Positions 13,026 through 20,591 of a DNA stretch of 40,092 nt are shown here, piece by piece (position 1 is the stretch's first letter; each line of letters opens with the position of its first letter). The notes under the pieces were generated by a model, which did no database searches, was not told the origin of the DNA, and was given only the letters and a program-made list of their open reading frames with translations. Source of the stretch: Burkholderiales bacterium (GTDB lineage: Bacteria > Pseudomonadota > Gammaproteobacteria > Burkholderiales > Burkholderiaceae_E). Position numbers and translations under genes: made by a program. The stretch covers positions 1 through 40,092 of the forward strand of contig RPRK01000024.1 of NCBI GenBank assembly GCA_003818495.1. The letters are read 5' to 3'.

Positions 13026-14006
13026 TCAGTCCGGAGCGTGCTGGAACGTCCGCACGCCGATCACCACGCCGAGCACCAGCAGCGCGATGCCGGCCGCAGC
13101 GCCGGCTCCGGGCGGTTCGCCGCGCCACAGGAAGCCGTAGGCCAGCGCCGACAGCGTCTCGAACACGATCAGCTGCCCGACCAGCGAGGTCGGCAGCAGC
13201 CGCGACGCCTGGTTCCAGAGCAGCGTGCCCAGCCATGACGCGGCGAGCCCGATCGCGGCCATCAGGCCGATGAAGGCCCAGGGCTGGCTGCCCAGCGGGA
13301 AGTCGAACGCGCCGCCGCCGTCGCCGGCCTGCAGCGGCCGCAAGGCGTGCCAGACAGCCACCACGGCCCAGCCCGCGAGGGCGAGCGGCAGCGTGGTGAG
13401 CCCCTGTGCGGTCGCCCAGGTGGCGGGGCTGAAGCCCGGATTCGCCCGCATCCAGCGTGCGTTGCGGATCGGATACCAGGTCCAGCAGACGACCGCGCCG
13501 AGCGCGAGCACGGTGCCCATCAGCAGGCGCGGTCCGGCGTCGGACGACGCCGTGCGCAGGCGCTCGTACTCGGCATGGTTGACCAGCGCGATGCCGGCGG
13601 CGATCACCGCGAGCGAGGGCGCGAGCCGGGTCCAGGGCAGCGCGCGATCGGTGAGGTTCGAGACCACCGCGATCACCAGCGGCAGCGTGCCGATCAGCAT
13701 CGTCGGCAGCGGCACGCCCGCCGTCTGGATCGCGGCGGCGAGGCAGGCGTAGTAGAGCAGGTTGCCGACCAGCGACAGCCGCGCCGCTTCCGCCCAGTCC
13801 GCGCGGGTGAGGCGCCCCAGCGGTTCGCGGGCCGACCAGGCGAGCGCGAGGGCGATCAGTCCGAAGGCCGCGTACCGGCCGACCGACAGCACCGCCGCCG
13901 GATAGCCGGGCAGCATGACCGGCGCGACGAAGACCAGGCCCCAGGCCAGGCCGGCGCCGAGCGCGCAGGCCAGGCCCGCGCCGAGATCACCGGCGCGCGT
14001 CGGCAC
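13026..14006 (-). CDS. EamA/DMT-superfamily transporter
   Basis: The product is about 326 residues with ten hydrophobic helices in two EamA repeats (roughly 12-150 and 175-320), as in drug/metabolite transporters that export amino acids or other small metabolites. Diagnostic stretches include ALGAGLAWGLVFVAPVMLPGYPAAVLSVGRY at the start and SLVGQLIVFETLSALAYGFLWRGEPP near the end. GTG 14006 is chosen because it lies just downstream of the CoA-transferase stop (52-bp gap) and leaves a complete first helix. No good Shine-Dalgarno supports it and no ATG is available, so the start is uncertain. It is probably in one transcript with the CoA-transferase gene. Confidence 0.85.
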   Translation of the reverse strand: MPTRAGDLGAGLACALGAGLAWGLVFVAPVMLPGYPAAVLSVGRYAAFGLIALALAWSAREPLGRLTRADWAEAARLSLVGNLLYYACLAAAIQTAGVPLPTMLIGTLPLVIAVVSNLTDRALPWTRLAPSLAVIAAGIALVNHAEYERLRTASSDAGPRLLMGTVLALGAVVCWTWYPIRNARWMRANPGFSPATWATAQGLTTLPLALAGWAVVAVWHALRPLQAGDGGGAFDFPLGSQPWAFIGLMAAIGLAASWLGTLLWNQASRLLPTSLVGQLIVFETLSALAYGFLWRGEPPGAGAAAGIALLVLGVVIGVRTFQHAPD

Positions 14007-14058
14007 GTGCGAGGGTCTGGGGCGCGGGGGCGATGCGGACGCTGCGGGCGTGCACCGG

Positions 14059-15105
14059 TCAGCGCGCGAACCCGATCGTCCGATCGGGCTGCGGGAACGG
14101 GTCGTCGCGGTACAGCGAGTTGGCCCGGTTGTGCGGGTGCGCGGCCGCCTCGAGGAGATCGAGCACCGGCGACAGGCAGGCGTCGGTCGGCTCGGCCGCC
14201 GCTGCCCACTCGTCGCGCGTGCGCTGCGCGAAGCGCTCCGCGAACGTGCGCGCGGTGTCCGGCCAGGTGCTGCGGTCGTTCTGCTTCTTCGGGTCGAGCG
14301 TGCCCGCCAGGCCGGTGACCTGCAGCAGCTGGGCGTAGAACTTCGGCTCGATCGCGCCGACCGCGACGAACTTCGCGTCGGAGGTCCGGTAGACCCGGTA
14401 GTACGGGGCGCCGCCGTCCAGCAGGTTCGCCGCGCGCGGCAGCGTCCACATGCCCGCGGCGAGCAGACCGTAGAAGATCGGCGACAGTCCCACCGAGCCG
14501 GCGAGGATGCTCGACTCGACGACACCGCCGCGCCCGTCGACGCCCCGTCGCACGAGCTGCGCGAGCACGCCGACCGCGAGGTGCATCGCGCCGCCGCCGT
14601 AGTCGCCGACGACGTTGAGCGGCGGCACCGGCGTCTCGGCGGTGCCGATGGCGTTCAGCAGCCCGGCCATCGCCAGGTAGTTGATGTCGTGGCCCGCGCG
14701 ATCGGCGAGCGCGCCGCGCGCACCCCAGCCGGACAGGCGCCCGATGACCAGCCGCGGATTGCTCGCCAGCAGCTGCGCCGGCGCGAGACCGAGGCGCTCG
14801 ATCACGCCCGGGCGGAAGCCCTCGAGCAGCACGTCGGCCGCATCGATCAGCGTGCGGGCCTGCACCAGGCCGTCGGCCGACTTCAGGTCGATCGCGACCG
14901 GGCGCTTGCCGGCGTTCGACACGTCGAAGCGGGGATTCGTCGAGACGCCCAGCCCGGGGTCCGCGGGCGGCGAGATCCGCTGCACGTCGGCACCGAGGCT
15001 GCGCAGCAGCTGGCCCGCGAAGGGCACCGGCCCGATCGCGTGGAGCTCGACGATCTTGATGCCGGCGAGCGGCAGGGCGGCGGGATCGTGCGGTGTCGCG
15101 GACAT
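14059..15105 (-). CDS. CaiB/BaiF family CoA-transferase (alpha-methylacyl-CoA racemase-like)
   Basis: The 348-residue protein belongs to family III CoA-transferases. It is closest in motifs to alpha-methylacyl-CoA racemase (AMACR), which epimerises 2-methylacyl-CoA in branched-chain fatty acid breakdown. RAGHDINYLAMAG (residues 136-148) carries the His-Asp pair used by the racemase, and VVGDYGGGAMHLAVG is the usual second signature. The N-terminal IKIVELHAIGPVPFAGQLLRSLGADV is the Rossmann-like CoA-binding start. Length is slightly short of the 360-380 usual for AMACR. An unspecified CoA-transferase cannot be excluded. An EamA transporter gene lies downstream and a FrnE-like gene 213 bp upstream on the same strand. 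Confidence 0.9.
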   Translation of the reverse strand: MSATPHDPAALPLAGIKIVELHAIGPVPFAGQLLRSLGADVQRISPPADPGLGVSTNPRFDVSNAGKRPVAIDLKSADGLVQARTLIDAADVLLEGFRPGVIERLGLAPAQLLASNPRLVIGRLSGWGARGALADRAGHDINYLAMAGLLNAIGTAETPVPPLNVVGDYGGGAMHLAVGVLAQLVRRGVDGRGGVVESSILAGSVGLSPIFYGLLAAGMWTLPRAANLLDGGAPYYRVYRTSDAKFVAVGAIEPKFYAQLLQVTGLAGTLDPKKQNDRSTWPDTARTFAERFAQRTRDEWAAAAEPTDACLSPVLDLLEAAAHPHNRANSLYRDDPFPQPDRTIGFAR

Positions 15106-15318
15106 GGTGCGGACTCGGTGGACGGGTCCGGCGATTCTAGCCCGCGGCCCGAGCCCGGGCCGGCCGGCACGGCACGCCTCGCGATGCGCCCGGGGGGCGC
15201 GCGTGCCATTTCAGCCGCGGTGCGCGGACCCGTCGGGCCAGAGGCGGCCGGGTCCGCCGCGACGCCGTGCCGCAGCGCTGCACCGCACCCCGCGGGCGGT
15301 GCGGGCGGCGCGGCCGTA

Positions 15319-15975
15319 TCAGGCCTGCGCGCGGGCCTGGGCCGCGGCCTCGAGCAGCGCGTCCGGGCCGGCGGCGCCCGAGACGCCGACCCGGCCGTCG
15401 AACACGAAGAACGGCACGCCGCCGATGCCCATCTCGCGGGCCCGGCGATCGGCCGCGGCGATCTGCTCGCTGCCCTCCTCGGAGTCCAGCATCGCGGCCG
15501 CCGACGCGGCGTCGAAGCCGGCCTCGCCCGCGATCCGCGCCAGCTCGGCCCGGTCGCCGATGAAGCGGCCCTCGACGAAGTAGGCGCGGAACAGCGCCTC
15601 GACCAGCGGCTCGGCATCGCGCCCGTCATGAGCCTGCGCCCACGCGATGAGCCGATGCGCGTCGAGCGTGTTCGGCTGCTTCTCGATGCGGTCGAACTCG
15701 AGCGTCAGCCCGGCGCCGCGGCCGGCCGCGCGCACGCGCTCGTAGATCTGCGCGGCGCGCTCGGGGCCGCCGAACTTCTGCTCGAGGTAGCTGCGCCGCG
15801 CGATGCCTTCCGCGGGCAGGTCCGGGTTCAGCTGGAACGGGTGCCAGCGCACGACGGGGCGCTCGGCCTCGGGCATCCGCTCGATCGCGGCCTCGAGCTG
15901 GCGCTTGCCGATGTAGCACCACGGGCAGACGACGTCCGAGACGACGTCCAGGGTCGGGGGGAGGGAGGTGTCCAT
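15319..15975 (-). CDS. DsbA-family oxidoreductase, FrnE-like
   Basis: The 218-residue protein is a thioredoxin fold with the helical insertion typical of FrnE/2-hydroxychromene-2-carboxylate isomerase relatives. The active site is C17-P-W-C20 in VVSDVVCPWCYIGKRQLE, and the cis-proline region is GIGGVPFFVFDGRVGVSGA near residue 185. There is no signal peptide, so it is cytoplasmic, unlike classical DsbA. Family members act as disulfide oxidoreductases in oxidative stress. ATG 15975 has AGG just upstream. A 213-bp gap separates it from the CoA-transferase gene downstream, in which I see no clear signal. A 12-bp repeat lies upstream of its start. Confidence 0.92.
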   Translation of the reverse strand: MDTSLPPTLDVVSDVVCPWCYIGKRQLEAAIERMPEAERPVVRWHPFQLNPDLPAEGIARRSYLEQKFGGPERAAQIYERVRAAGRGAGLTLEFDRIEKQPNTLDAHRLIAWAQAHDGRDAEPLVEALFRAYFVEGRFIGDRAELARIAGEAGFDAASAAAMLDSEEGSEQIAAADRRAREMGIGGVPFFVFDGRVGVSGAAGPDALLEAAAQARAQA

Positions 15976-16022
15976 CCTGGAACTGTACCTGCAGGCGTCG
16001 CGAACCGCCCGGCCCGGCCGCC

Positions 16023-16028
16023 TATACT
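16023..16028 (+). promoter_or_regulatory. Candidate -10 (TATACT) upstream of the Gfo/Idh gene
   Basis: TATACT is a near-consensus -10, rare in this GC-rich sequence. Transcription from it would give a leader of about 140 nt that contains the 12-bp repeat. No -35 match is seen 17 bp upstream. Confidence 0.35.
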
Positions 16029-16086
16029 GGCCCACGGTCCGGCTCGTGGTCCGGGCCGCCCGCGGCGGTCCGCGTGCCGGCGTGCC

Positions 16087-16134
16087 GGTCGTGGTCCCGG
16101 TCGTAGTCCCGGTCGTAGTCCAGGTCGTCGTCCA
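16087..16134. repeat. 12-bp tandem repeat, 4 units, between divergent genes
   Basis: Four contiguous 12-bp units (16087-16098, 16099-16110, 16111-16122, 16123-16134) share ggtcgt-N-gtcc-N and differ at two positions. The block lies in the 200-bp divergent region between the FrnE-like and Gfo/Idh genes. Confidence 0.85.
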
Positions 16135-16175
16135 TGCGGTCGGCGCGCATGGCGAACCCTCTGAAAGGCTTGGGC

Positions 16176-17219
16176 ATGGCACGACGTCGCATCGCGGTGG
16201 TCGGACTCGGGATGGCGGTGGCGCCGCATGCGGAGAGCGCGATCGCGCTCGCCGACCGCGTCGAGCTCGCCTGGGTGTGCTCGCCGTCGCCCGCGCGCAG
16301 GCAGGCGTTCGCGGCGCGCTGGCCCGCGCTCGCCGGCGTGCCGCAGACCGGCTCTCTCGACGAGGTGCTCGCCGATCGAAGCGTCGAGGCGGTGGTGCTG
16401 CTGACGCCGCCGGCGACCCATCTGCCCCTCGTCGAGCGCTGCGCCGCGGCGGGCCGGCACGTGCTGCTCGAGAAGCCGCTCGAGGTGTCGACCGCACGCG
16501 CCGAGCGCCTCGTGGCCGCCTGTCGCGATGCCGGCGTGACGCTCGGCGTCGTCCTGCAGCACCGCTTCAGGCCGGCCGCGCTCGAGCTCGCCGCGCGGCT
16601 GCGTGCCGGGGCCCTCGGACGCATCGTGTCGGCGTCGGCCGGCATCCGGCTCTGGCGGCCGCAGTCGTACTACGACCAGCCCGGCCGCGGCACGATCGAA
16701 CGCGACGGCGGCGGCGTGCTGCTCACGCAGGGCATCCACACCCTCGACCTGCTGCTGCACCTGGCCGGCCCGATCGCCGAGGTGGCCGCGTTCGCGACGA
16801 CGACGCCGGTGCACCGCATGGAGACCGAGGACCTGGTGTGCGCGGCGGTCCGCTACCGCAGCGGCGCGCACGGCACGATCGAGGCCAGCACCGCCGCCTT
16901 CCCCGGCTACCCCGAGCGCATCGAGCTGACCGGCGAAGCCGGCACCGCGACGCTCTCCGGCAGCGCGCTCCGGCTGCGGCTGCACGACGGCACCGCCGTC
17001 GACCTCGAGCCCGCGGCCGGCCCGGGCGGCACCGGCGCCGACCCGATGGCCTTTCCGTCCGACTGGCACCGCGCGCTCTGGAGCGACTTCCTCGATGCGC
17101 TGGACACCGGTCGCCCGGCCGCGATCGATGGTGGGCAGGCGCTGGACGTGCACCGGCTGATCGACGCGCTGCTCGCGAGCGGTGCGGCGGGCGGACAGCC
17201 GCGGCCGGTGGCCCCCTGA
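16176..17219 (+). CDS. Gfo/Idh/MocA family NAD(P)-dependent oxidoreductase
   Basis: The 347-residue protein starts with a Rossmann fold (RRIAVVGLGMAVAPHAE) and carries the family motif LLEKPLEVS (about residue 107), whose lysine is part of the active site. The C-terminal alpha/beta domain includes GGGVLLTQGIHTLDLLLHLAG, with the catalytic His region. Such enzymes oxidise or reduce sugar or cyclitol hydroxyls. The LQHRFRPAA segment recalls UDP-sugar dehydrogenases of the WlbA type, but the substrate is undetermined. ATG 16176 is preferred over upstream ATGs at 16134 and 16149 because a GAAAGG Shine-Dalgarno lies 7 nt before it. It converges with comM 10 bp away. Confidence 0.9.
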   Translation: MARRRIAVVGLGMAVAPHAESAIALADRVELAWVCSPSPARRQAFAARWPALAGVPQTGSLDEVLADRSVEAVVLLTPPATHLPLVERCAAAGRHVLLEKPLEVSTARAERLVAACRDAGVTLGVVLQHRFRPAALELAARLRAGALGRIVSASAGIRLWRPQSYYDQPGRGTIERDGGGVLLTQGIHTLDLLLHLAGPIAEVAAFATTTPVHRMETEDLVCAAVRYRSGAHGTIEASTAAFPGYPERIELTGEAGTATLSGSALRLRLHDGTAVDLEPAAGPGGTGADPMAFPSDWHRALWSDFLDALDTGRPAAIDGGQALDVHRLIDALLASGAAGGQPRPVAP

Positions 17220-17229
17220 GCCGCAGGGC

Positions 17230-18738
17230 TCAGCCCCAGCGCCGATACCCGATCGCCTCGGCCACGTGCGCCGGGGCCAGCCCCGTCGCCCCGGCGAGGT
17301 CGGCGATCGTCCGGGCGAGCTTGAGCAGCCGCGGCAGCGCGCGCGCGGACAGGTTCAGCCGCTCGATCGCGGTGGCGAGCAGCGCGCGGCCGGCCGCGTC
17401 GACCGCGCAGTGCGCATCGACCTCCGGCCCCACGAGCGCGGCATTCGACTTGCCCTGGCGCGCGAGCGCGATCTCGCGCGCGCCTGCCGCCCGCGCCCGC
17501 ACGGTCGCGGTGGACTCGCCGGCGGGTTGCGCGAGCAGCTCGCCCTGCGGCACGGCCGGCACCTCGACGTGCATGTCGATGCGGTCCAGCAGCGGGCCCG
17601 ACAGCCGGCCGCGATAGCGCGCGACGTCGGCCGGCGCGCAGCGGCAGCGCCCGCGCGCGTGGCCGAACCATCCGCAGGGGCAGGGGTTGGTCGCCGCCAC
17701 CAGCTGGAACGCGGCCGGGAACTCGGCCTGCCGCCCGGCGCGCGAGATCGAGACGCGGCCGGTCTCGAGCGGCTCGCGCAGCGTCTCGAGGACGCCGCGA
17801 TGGAACTCGGCCAGCTCGTCGAGGAACAGCACGCCGCGATGGGCCAGCGAGATCTCGCCGGGCCGCGGCATGCCGCCGCCGCCCACCAGCGCTGCACCCG
17901 ACGCCGAATGGTGCGGTGCGCGGAACGGCCGCCGCCCCCAGGCCCGCGGCTGCCAGCCGGTGCCGGCGAGCGAGAGCACGGCTGCCGACTCCAGCGCCTC
18001 GTCCTCGGTCATCGGCGGCAGCAGCCCGGGCAGCCGCTGCGCGAGCATCGACTTGCCGCTGCCCGGCGGTCCGACGAGCAGCATGCCGTGGCCGCCGGCC
18101 GCGGCGATCTCCAGCGCGCGTCGCGCGCCGGCCTGGCCGCGCACGTCGGCGAGGTCGACGACGGGCGCGGCGGGCGCTCCGGGATCGGACGCCGGGTCCG
18201 ACGGCGGCGCCGCGAGGGGCCCGCCCTCGGCGAGCGCGGCCCACACCTCGCGCAGCGACGACGCCGCGCGGGTGCCGGCGTGACCGGCGGGCACCGCTTC
18301 CGCCGCGCTCGCGGCCGGCAGCACCAGCAGCCGCCCGGGCGCGTGGCGGCGGACGGCCAGCGCCAGCACCAGTGCGCCGCGGACCGGTCGCAGCGCGCCC
18401 GTCAGCGACAGCTCGCCCATCAGCTCCCAGGACTCGAGGGTCTTCGCCGGCGTGCCGGCGGCGGCCGCGAGGATGCCGATCGCGATGGGCAGGTCGAAGC
18501 GGCCCGATCCCTTGGGCAGGTCGGCCGGAGCGAGGTTCACCGTGATCCGGCGATTGGGAAAGTCGAAGCCGCTGTGCAGCAGTGCCGCCCGGACCCGCTC
18601 GCGGCTCTCGCGCACCTCCGCATCGGGCAGGCCGACCACGTGGAACGCCGGCAGGCCGTTGGCGAGGTGGACCTCGACGCTGACCGAGGGCGCCTCGACC
18701 CCGACCAGCCCGCGACTGTGGACGACCGCAAGCGACAT
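17230..18738 (-). CDS. comM: ComM/YifB family AAA+ ATPase (Mg chelatase-like)
   Basis: ComM is a hexameric helicase that promotes branch migration during natural transformation. The 502-residue product has the N-terminal ChlI-like domain (MSLAVVHSRGLVGVEAPSVSVEV, residues 1-170). The AAA+ core has Walker A GPPGSGKS (223-230) and Walker B GVLFLDEL (302-309). NPCPCGWFGH and the RCRCAP cysteines follow, then the C-terminal Mg_chelatase_C domain ending EAIGYRRWG. Length matches the family. It lies downstream of ubiK on the same strand with a 121-bp gap. Its presence is consistent with, but does not prove, competence. Confidence 0.96.
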   Translation of the reverse strand: MSLAVVHSRGLVGVEAPSVSVEVHLANGLPAFHVVGLPDAEVRESRERVRAALLHSGFDFPNRRITVNLAPADLPKGSGRFDLPIAIGILAAAAGTPAKTLESWELMGELSLTGALRPVRGALVLALAVRRHAPGRLLVLPAASAAEAVPAGHAGTRAASSLREVWAALAEGGPLAAPPSDPASDPGAPAAPVVDLADVRGQAGARRALEIAAAGGHGMLLVGPPGSGKSMLAQRLPGLLPPMTEDEALESAAVLSLAGTGWQPRAWGRRPFRAPHHSASGAALVGGGGMPRPGEISLAHRGVLFLDELAEFHRGVLETLREPLETGRVSISRAGRQAEFPAAFQLVAATNPCPCGWFGHARGRCRCAPADVARYRGRLSGPLLDRIDMHVEVPAVPQGELLAQPAGESTATVRARAAGAREIALARQGKSNAALVGPEVDAHCAVDAAGRALLATAIERLNLSARALPRLLKLARTIADLAGATGLAPAHVAEAIGYRRWG

Positions 18739-18859
18739 CGCGAGGCTCCTCGACAGGACGAGACGAGACCCGCCCGGACCGCAGGGGGCGGGGCGGAACG
18801 GAACTGGACGGAAGGGAACCGGAGGGGCGGGATCGGGCCGGGGGCCCGCGCCGACGAAC

Positions 18860-19102
18860 TCAGGGTGCGGGGTCGGTCCTGGCCGCGGCCGCGGCCCGCG
18901 CCTCGAGCGCCTCGACCCGCTGCCTCAGTCGGGCGACGGTCTCGACCTGGATCTCGAATTCCTCGCGCGTGACGAGGTCCATCCGCTGGAAGGTCTGGGC
19001 GAGCATCGCCTTGACGTTGCGTTCCAGGTCGGCGGCCGGACTGGATCGGAACAGCTCGGCGATCCGCTGCTGGACGTCCTGCAGAAATGCTTGATTTTCC
19101 AT
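18860..19102 (-). CDS. ubiK: Ubiquinone biosynthesis accessory factor UbiK (BMFP/YqiC family)
   Basis: The 80-residue protein matches the BMFP (membrane fusogenic) family, called UbiK in E. coli, where it assists the ubiquinone biosynthesis complex with UbiJ. The N-terminal amphipathic segment (NQAFLQDVQQRIAELFRSSPAADLERNVKAMLAQTFQRMDLVTREEF) is followed by a C-terminal coiled coil (VETVARLRQRVEALEARAAA), as in the family. ATG 19102 follows a GGAG by 11 nt. A GTG 12 nt farther upstream is an alternative. It is divergent from the porin-glnK-amtB operon across a 300-bp region that holds the nitrogen-control sites. Confidence 0.92.
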   Translation of the reverse strand: MENQAFLQDVQQRIAELFRSSPAADLERNVKAMLAQTFQRMDLVTREEFEIQVETVARLRQRVEALEARAAAAARTDPAP

Positions 19103-19231
19103 GCGCCGACACACTCCGGATGACGATCGAGTCTAGCACCGGGGGCGGCGGCGCCCGCCCGCGGGCCTCGGCAGCAAAGCCTACGTCCGACGGCCGATTC
19201 AGGCCTGTCGGCACCGCCAGCGGGCGACCGG

Positions 19232-19246
19232 GCACCGAACTGGTGC
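19232..19246 (+). promoter_or_regulatory. NtrC binding site 1 (GCACC-N5-GGTGC)
   Basis: GCACCGAACTGGTGC is an exact match to the symmetrical NtrC half-site arrangement known from glnA promoters (GCACC-N5-GGTGC). Its centre is about 109 bp upstream of the start predicted from the sigma-54 promoter at 19322, a typical enhancer distance. Confidence 0.75.
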
Positions 19247-19297
19247 ACCATGGGGACGGCATCCAACCCGCCCGACCCGTGCCGCGACCCCTTGTCC

Positions 19298-19312
19298 GTA
19301 CCACCGTGGTGC
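19298..19312 (+). promoter_or_regulatory. NtrC-like site 2 (one mismatch)
   Basis: GTACCACCGTGGTGC fits GCACC-N5-GGTGC with a single mismatch. Its centre is 66 bp downstream of site 1 and about 43 bp before the predicted transcription start, closer to the promoter than most NtrC enhancers. Confidence 0.5.
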
Positions 19313-19321
19313 GGGTGCGAG

Positions 19322-19337
19322 TGGCACGGGAAATGCT
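19322..19337 (+). promoter_or_regulatory. Sigma-54 (RpoN) promoter of the porin-glnK-amtB operon
   Basis: TGGCACGGGAAATGCT matches the sigma-54 consensus TGGCACG-N4-TTGCW at all positions except one. The GG (-24) and GC (-12) elements have the correct spacing. Transcription should start near 19348, leaving a leader of about 55 nt before the porin ATG. The NtrC sites upstream and the glnK-amtB content support nitrogen-limitation control. Confidence 0.8.
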
Positions 19338-19402
19338 CAGGTGATGCCACCCGACGCCAACCGATCGATCGATCGAACCCGAAAGTACCCCGGAGCCTCT
19401 TG

Positions 19403-20164
19403 ATGAAAAAAACCCTGATCGCCCTCGCAGCCGTCGCCTCGGTGGTGCCCTCGTTCGCGAGCGCCCAGGCCGCGACCAGCCCGTTCACCGGCAACATGAC
19501 CCTCACGTCGGACTACCGGTTCCGGGGTCTCTCGCAGAGCTACAAGCTGCCCGCCCTCCAAGGCGGCATCGACTGGGCGCACGAGAGCGGCCTGTACCTC
19601 GGCAACTGGAACTCGAGCATCTCGGGCAACCAGTACCCGAACGGCGCCAGCCTCGAGATGGACTTCTACGGCGGCTACAAGTTCCCGATCGGCAAGGACG
19701 TGATGCTCGACGTCGGTGCCCTGTACTACTACTACCCCGGCGCGTACTACAACGGCTTCAGCGGCAAGCCCAAGTTCGACAACTTCGAGCTGTACTTCGG
19801 CGGCGCGATGGGCCCCTTCAGCGCCAAGATCTTCTACGCGATCAGCGACTTCTTCGGTCTCGACGAGACGGTCGGCGGCAAGTCGTCGAGCGGGTCGTAC
19901 TACATCGACCTGAACTACTCGACCGAGATCATGCCGAAGCTGACGCTGGGCGCGCACCTCGGCTACCAGAGCGTCAAGAACTACTCGAACCTCAGCTACA
20001 CCGACTACAAGATCGGCGTGACCTACGACTGGACCGGCTGGCTCCTGGGCGCCGCCTTCGTCGGCACGAACGCCGAGAAGGCGCCGTACACGGCGGTCGA
20101 CGCGCAGGGCTCGAAGTTCGTCGGCAACAACACCCTCGTGCTGTCGATCGGCAAGACCTTCTGA
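19403..20164 (+). CDS. TorF-family putative porin (gcw_chp family, NlmA-like)
   Basis: The 253-residue protein has a clear signal peptide (MKKTLIALAAVASVVPSFASAQA) and a beta-strand-rich mature part full of aromatic residues (LTSDYRFRGLSQSYKLPALQGGIDW, LYYYYPGAYYNG), ending in Phe. This is typical of an outer-membrane barrel and of the TorF/gcw_chp family. An equivalent gene, nlmA, precedes glnK-amtB in Herbaspirillum seropedicae, as I recall. A role in nitrogen-compound passage through the outer membrane is inferred from context and not proven. ATG 19403 has a GGAG Shine-Dalgarno 7 nt upstream. It is the first gene of the sigma-54 operon, with glnK 56 bp downstream. Confidence 0.9.
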   Translation: MKKTLIALAAVASVVPSFASAQAATSPFTGNMTLTSDYRFRGLSQSYKLPALQGGIDWAHESGLYLGNWNSSISGNQYPNGASLEMDFYGGYKFPIGKDVMLDVGALYYYYPGAYYNGFSGKPKFDNFELYFGGAMGPFSAKIFYAISDFFGLDETVGGKSSSGSYYIDLNYSTEIMPKLTLGAHLGYQSVKNYSNLSYTDYKIGVTYDWTGWLLGAAFVGTNAEKAPYTAVDAQGSKFVGNNTLVLSIGKTF

Positions 20165-20169
20165 TGTGA

Positions 20170-20559
<390 letters not shown>

Positions 20560-20591
20560 CCGAACCCAAGCACGCTACTGAGGACTCCAGA

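Noticed and set aside
16087-16134. CRISPR-like array
   Set aside because: Units are directly contiguous 12-mers without spacers and no cas genes are present. The same applies to the other short repeats.
19087-19344. Open frame of about 85 codons across the glnK control region
   Set aside because: It crosses the NtrC sites and the sigma-54 promoter, has no ribosome-binding site and no recognisable sequence.
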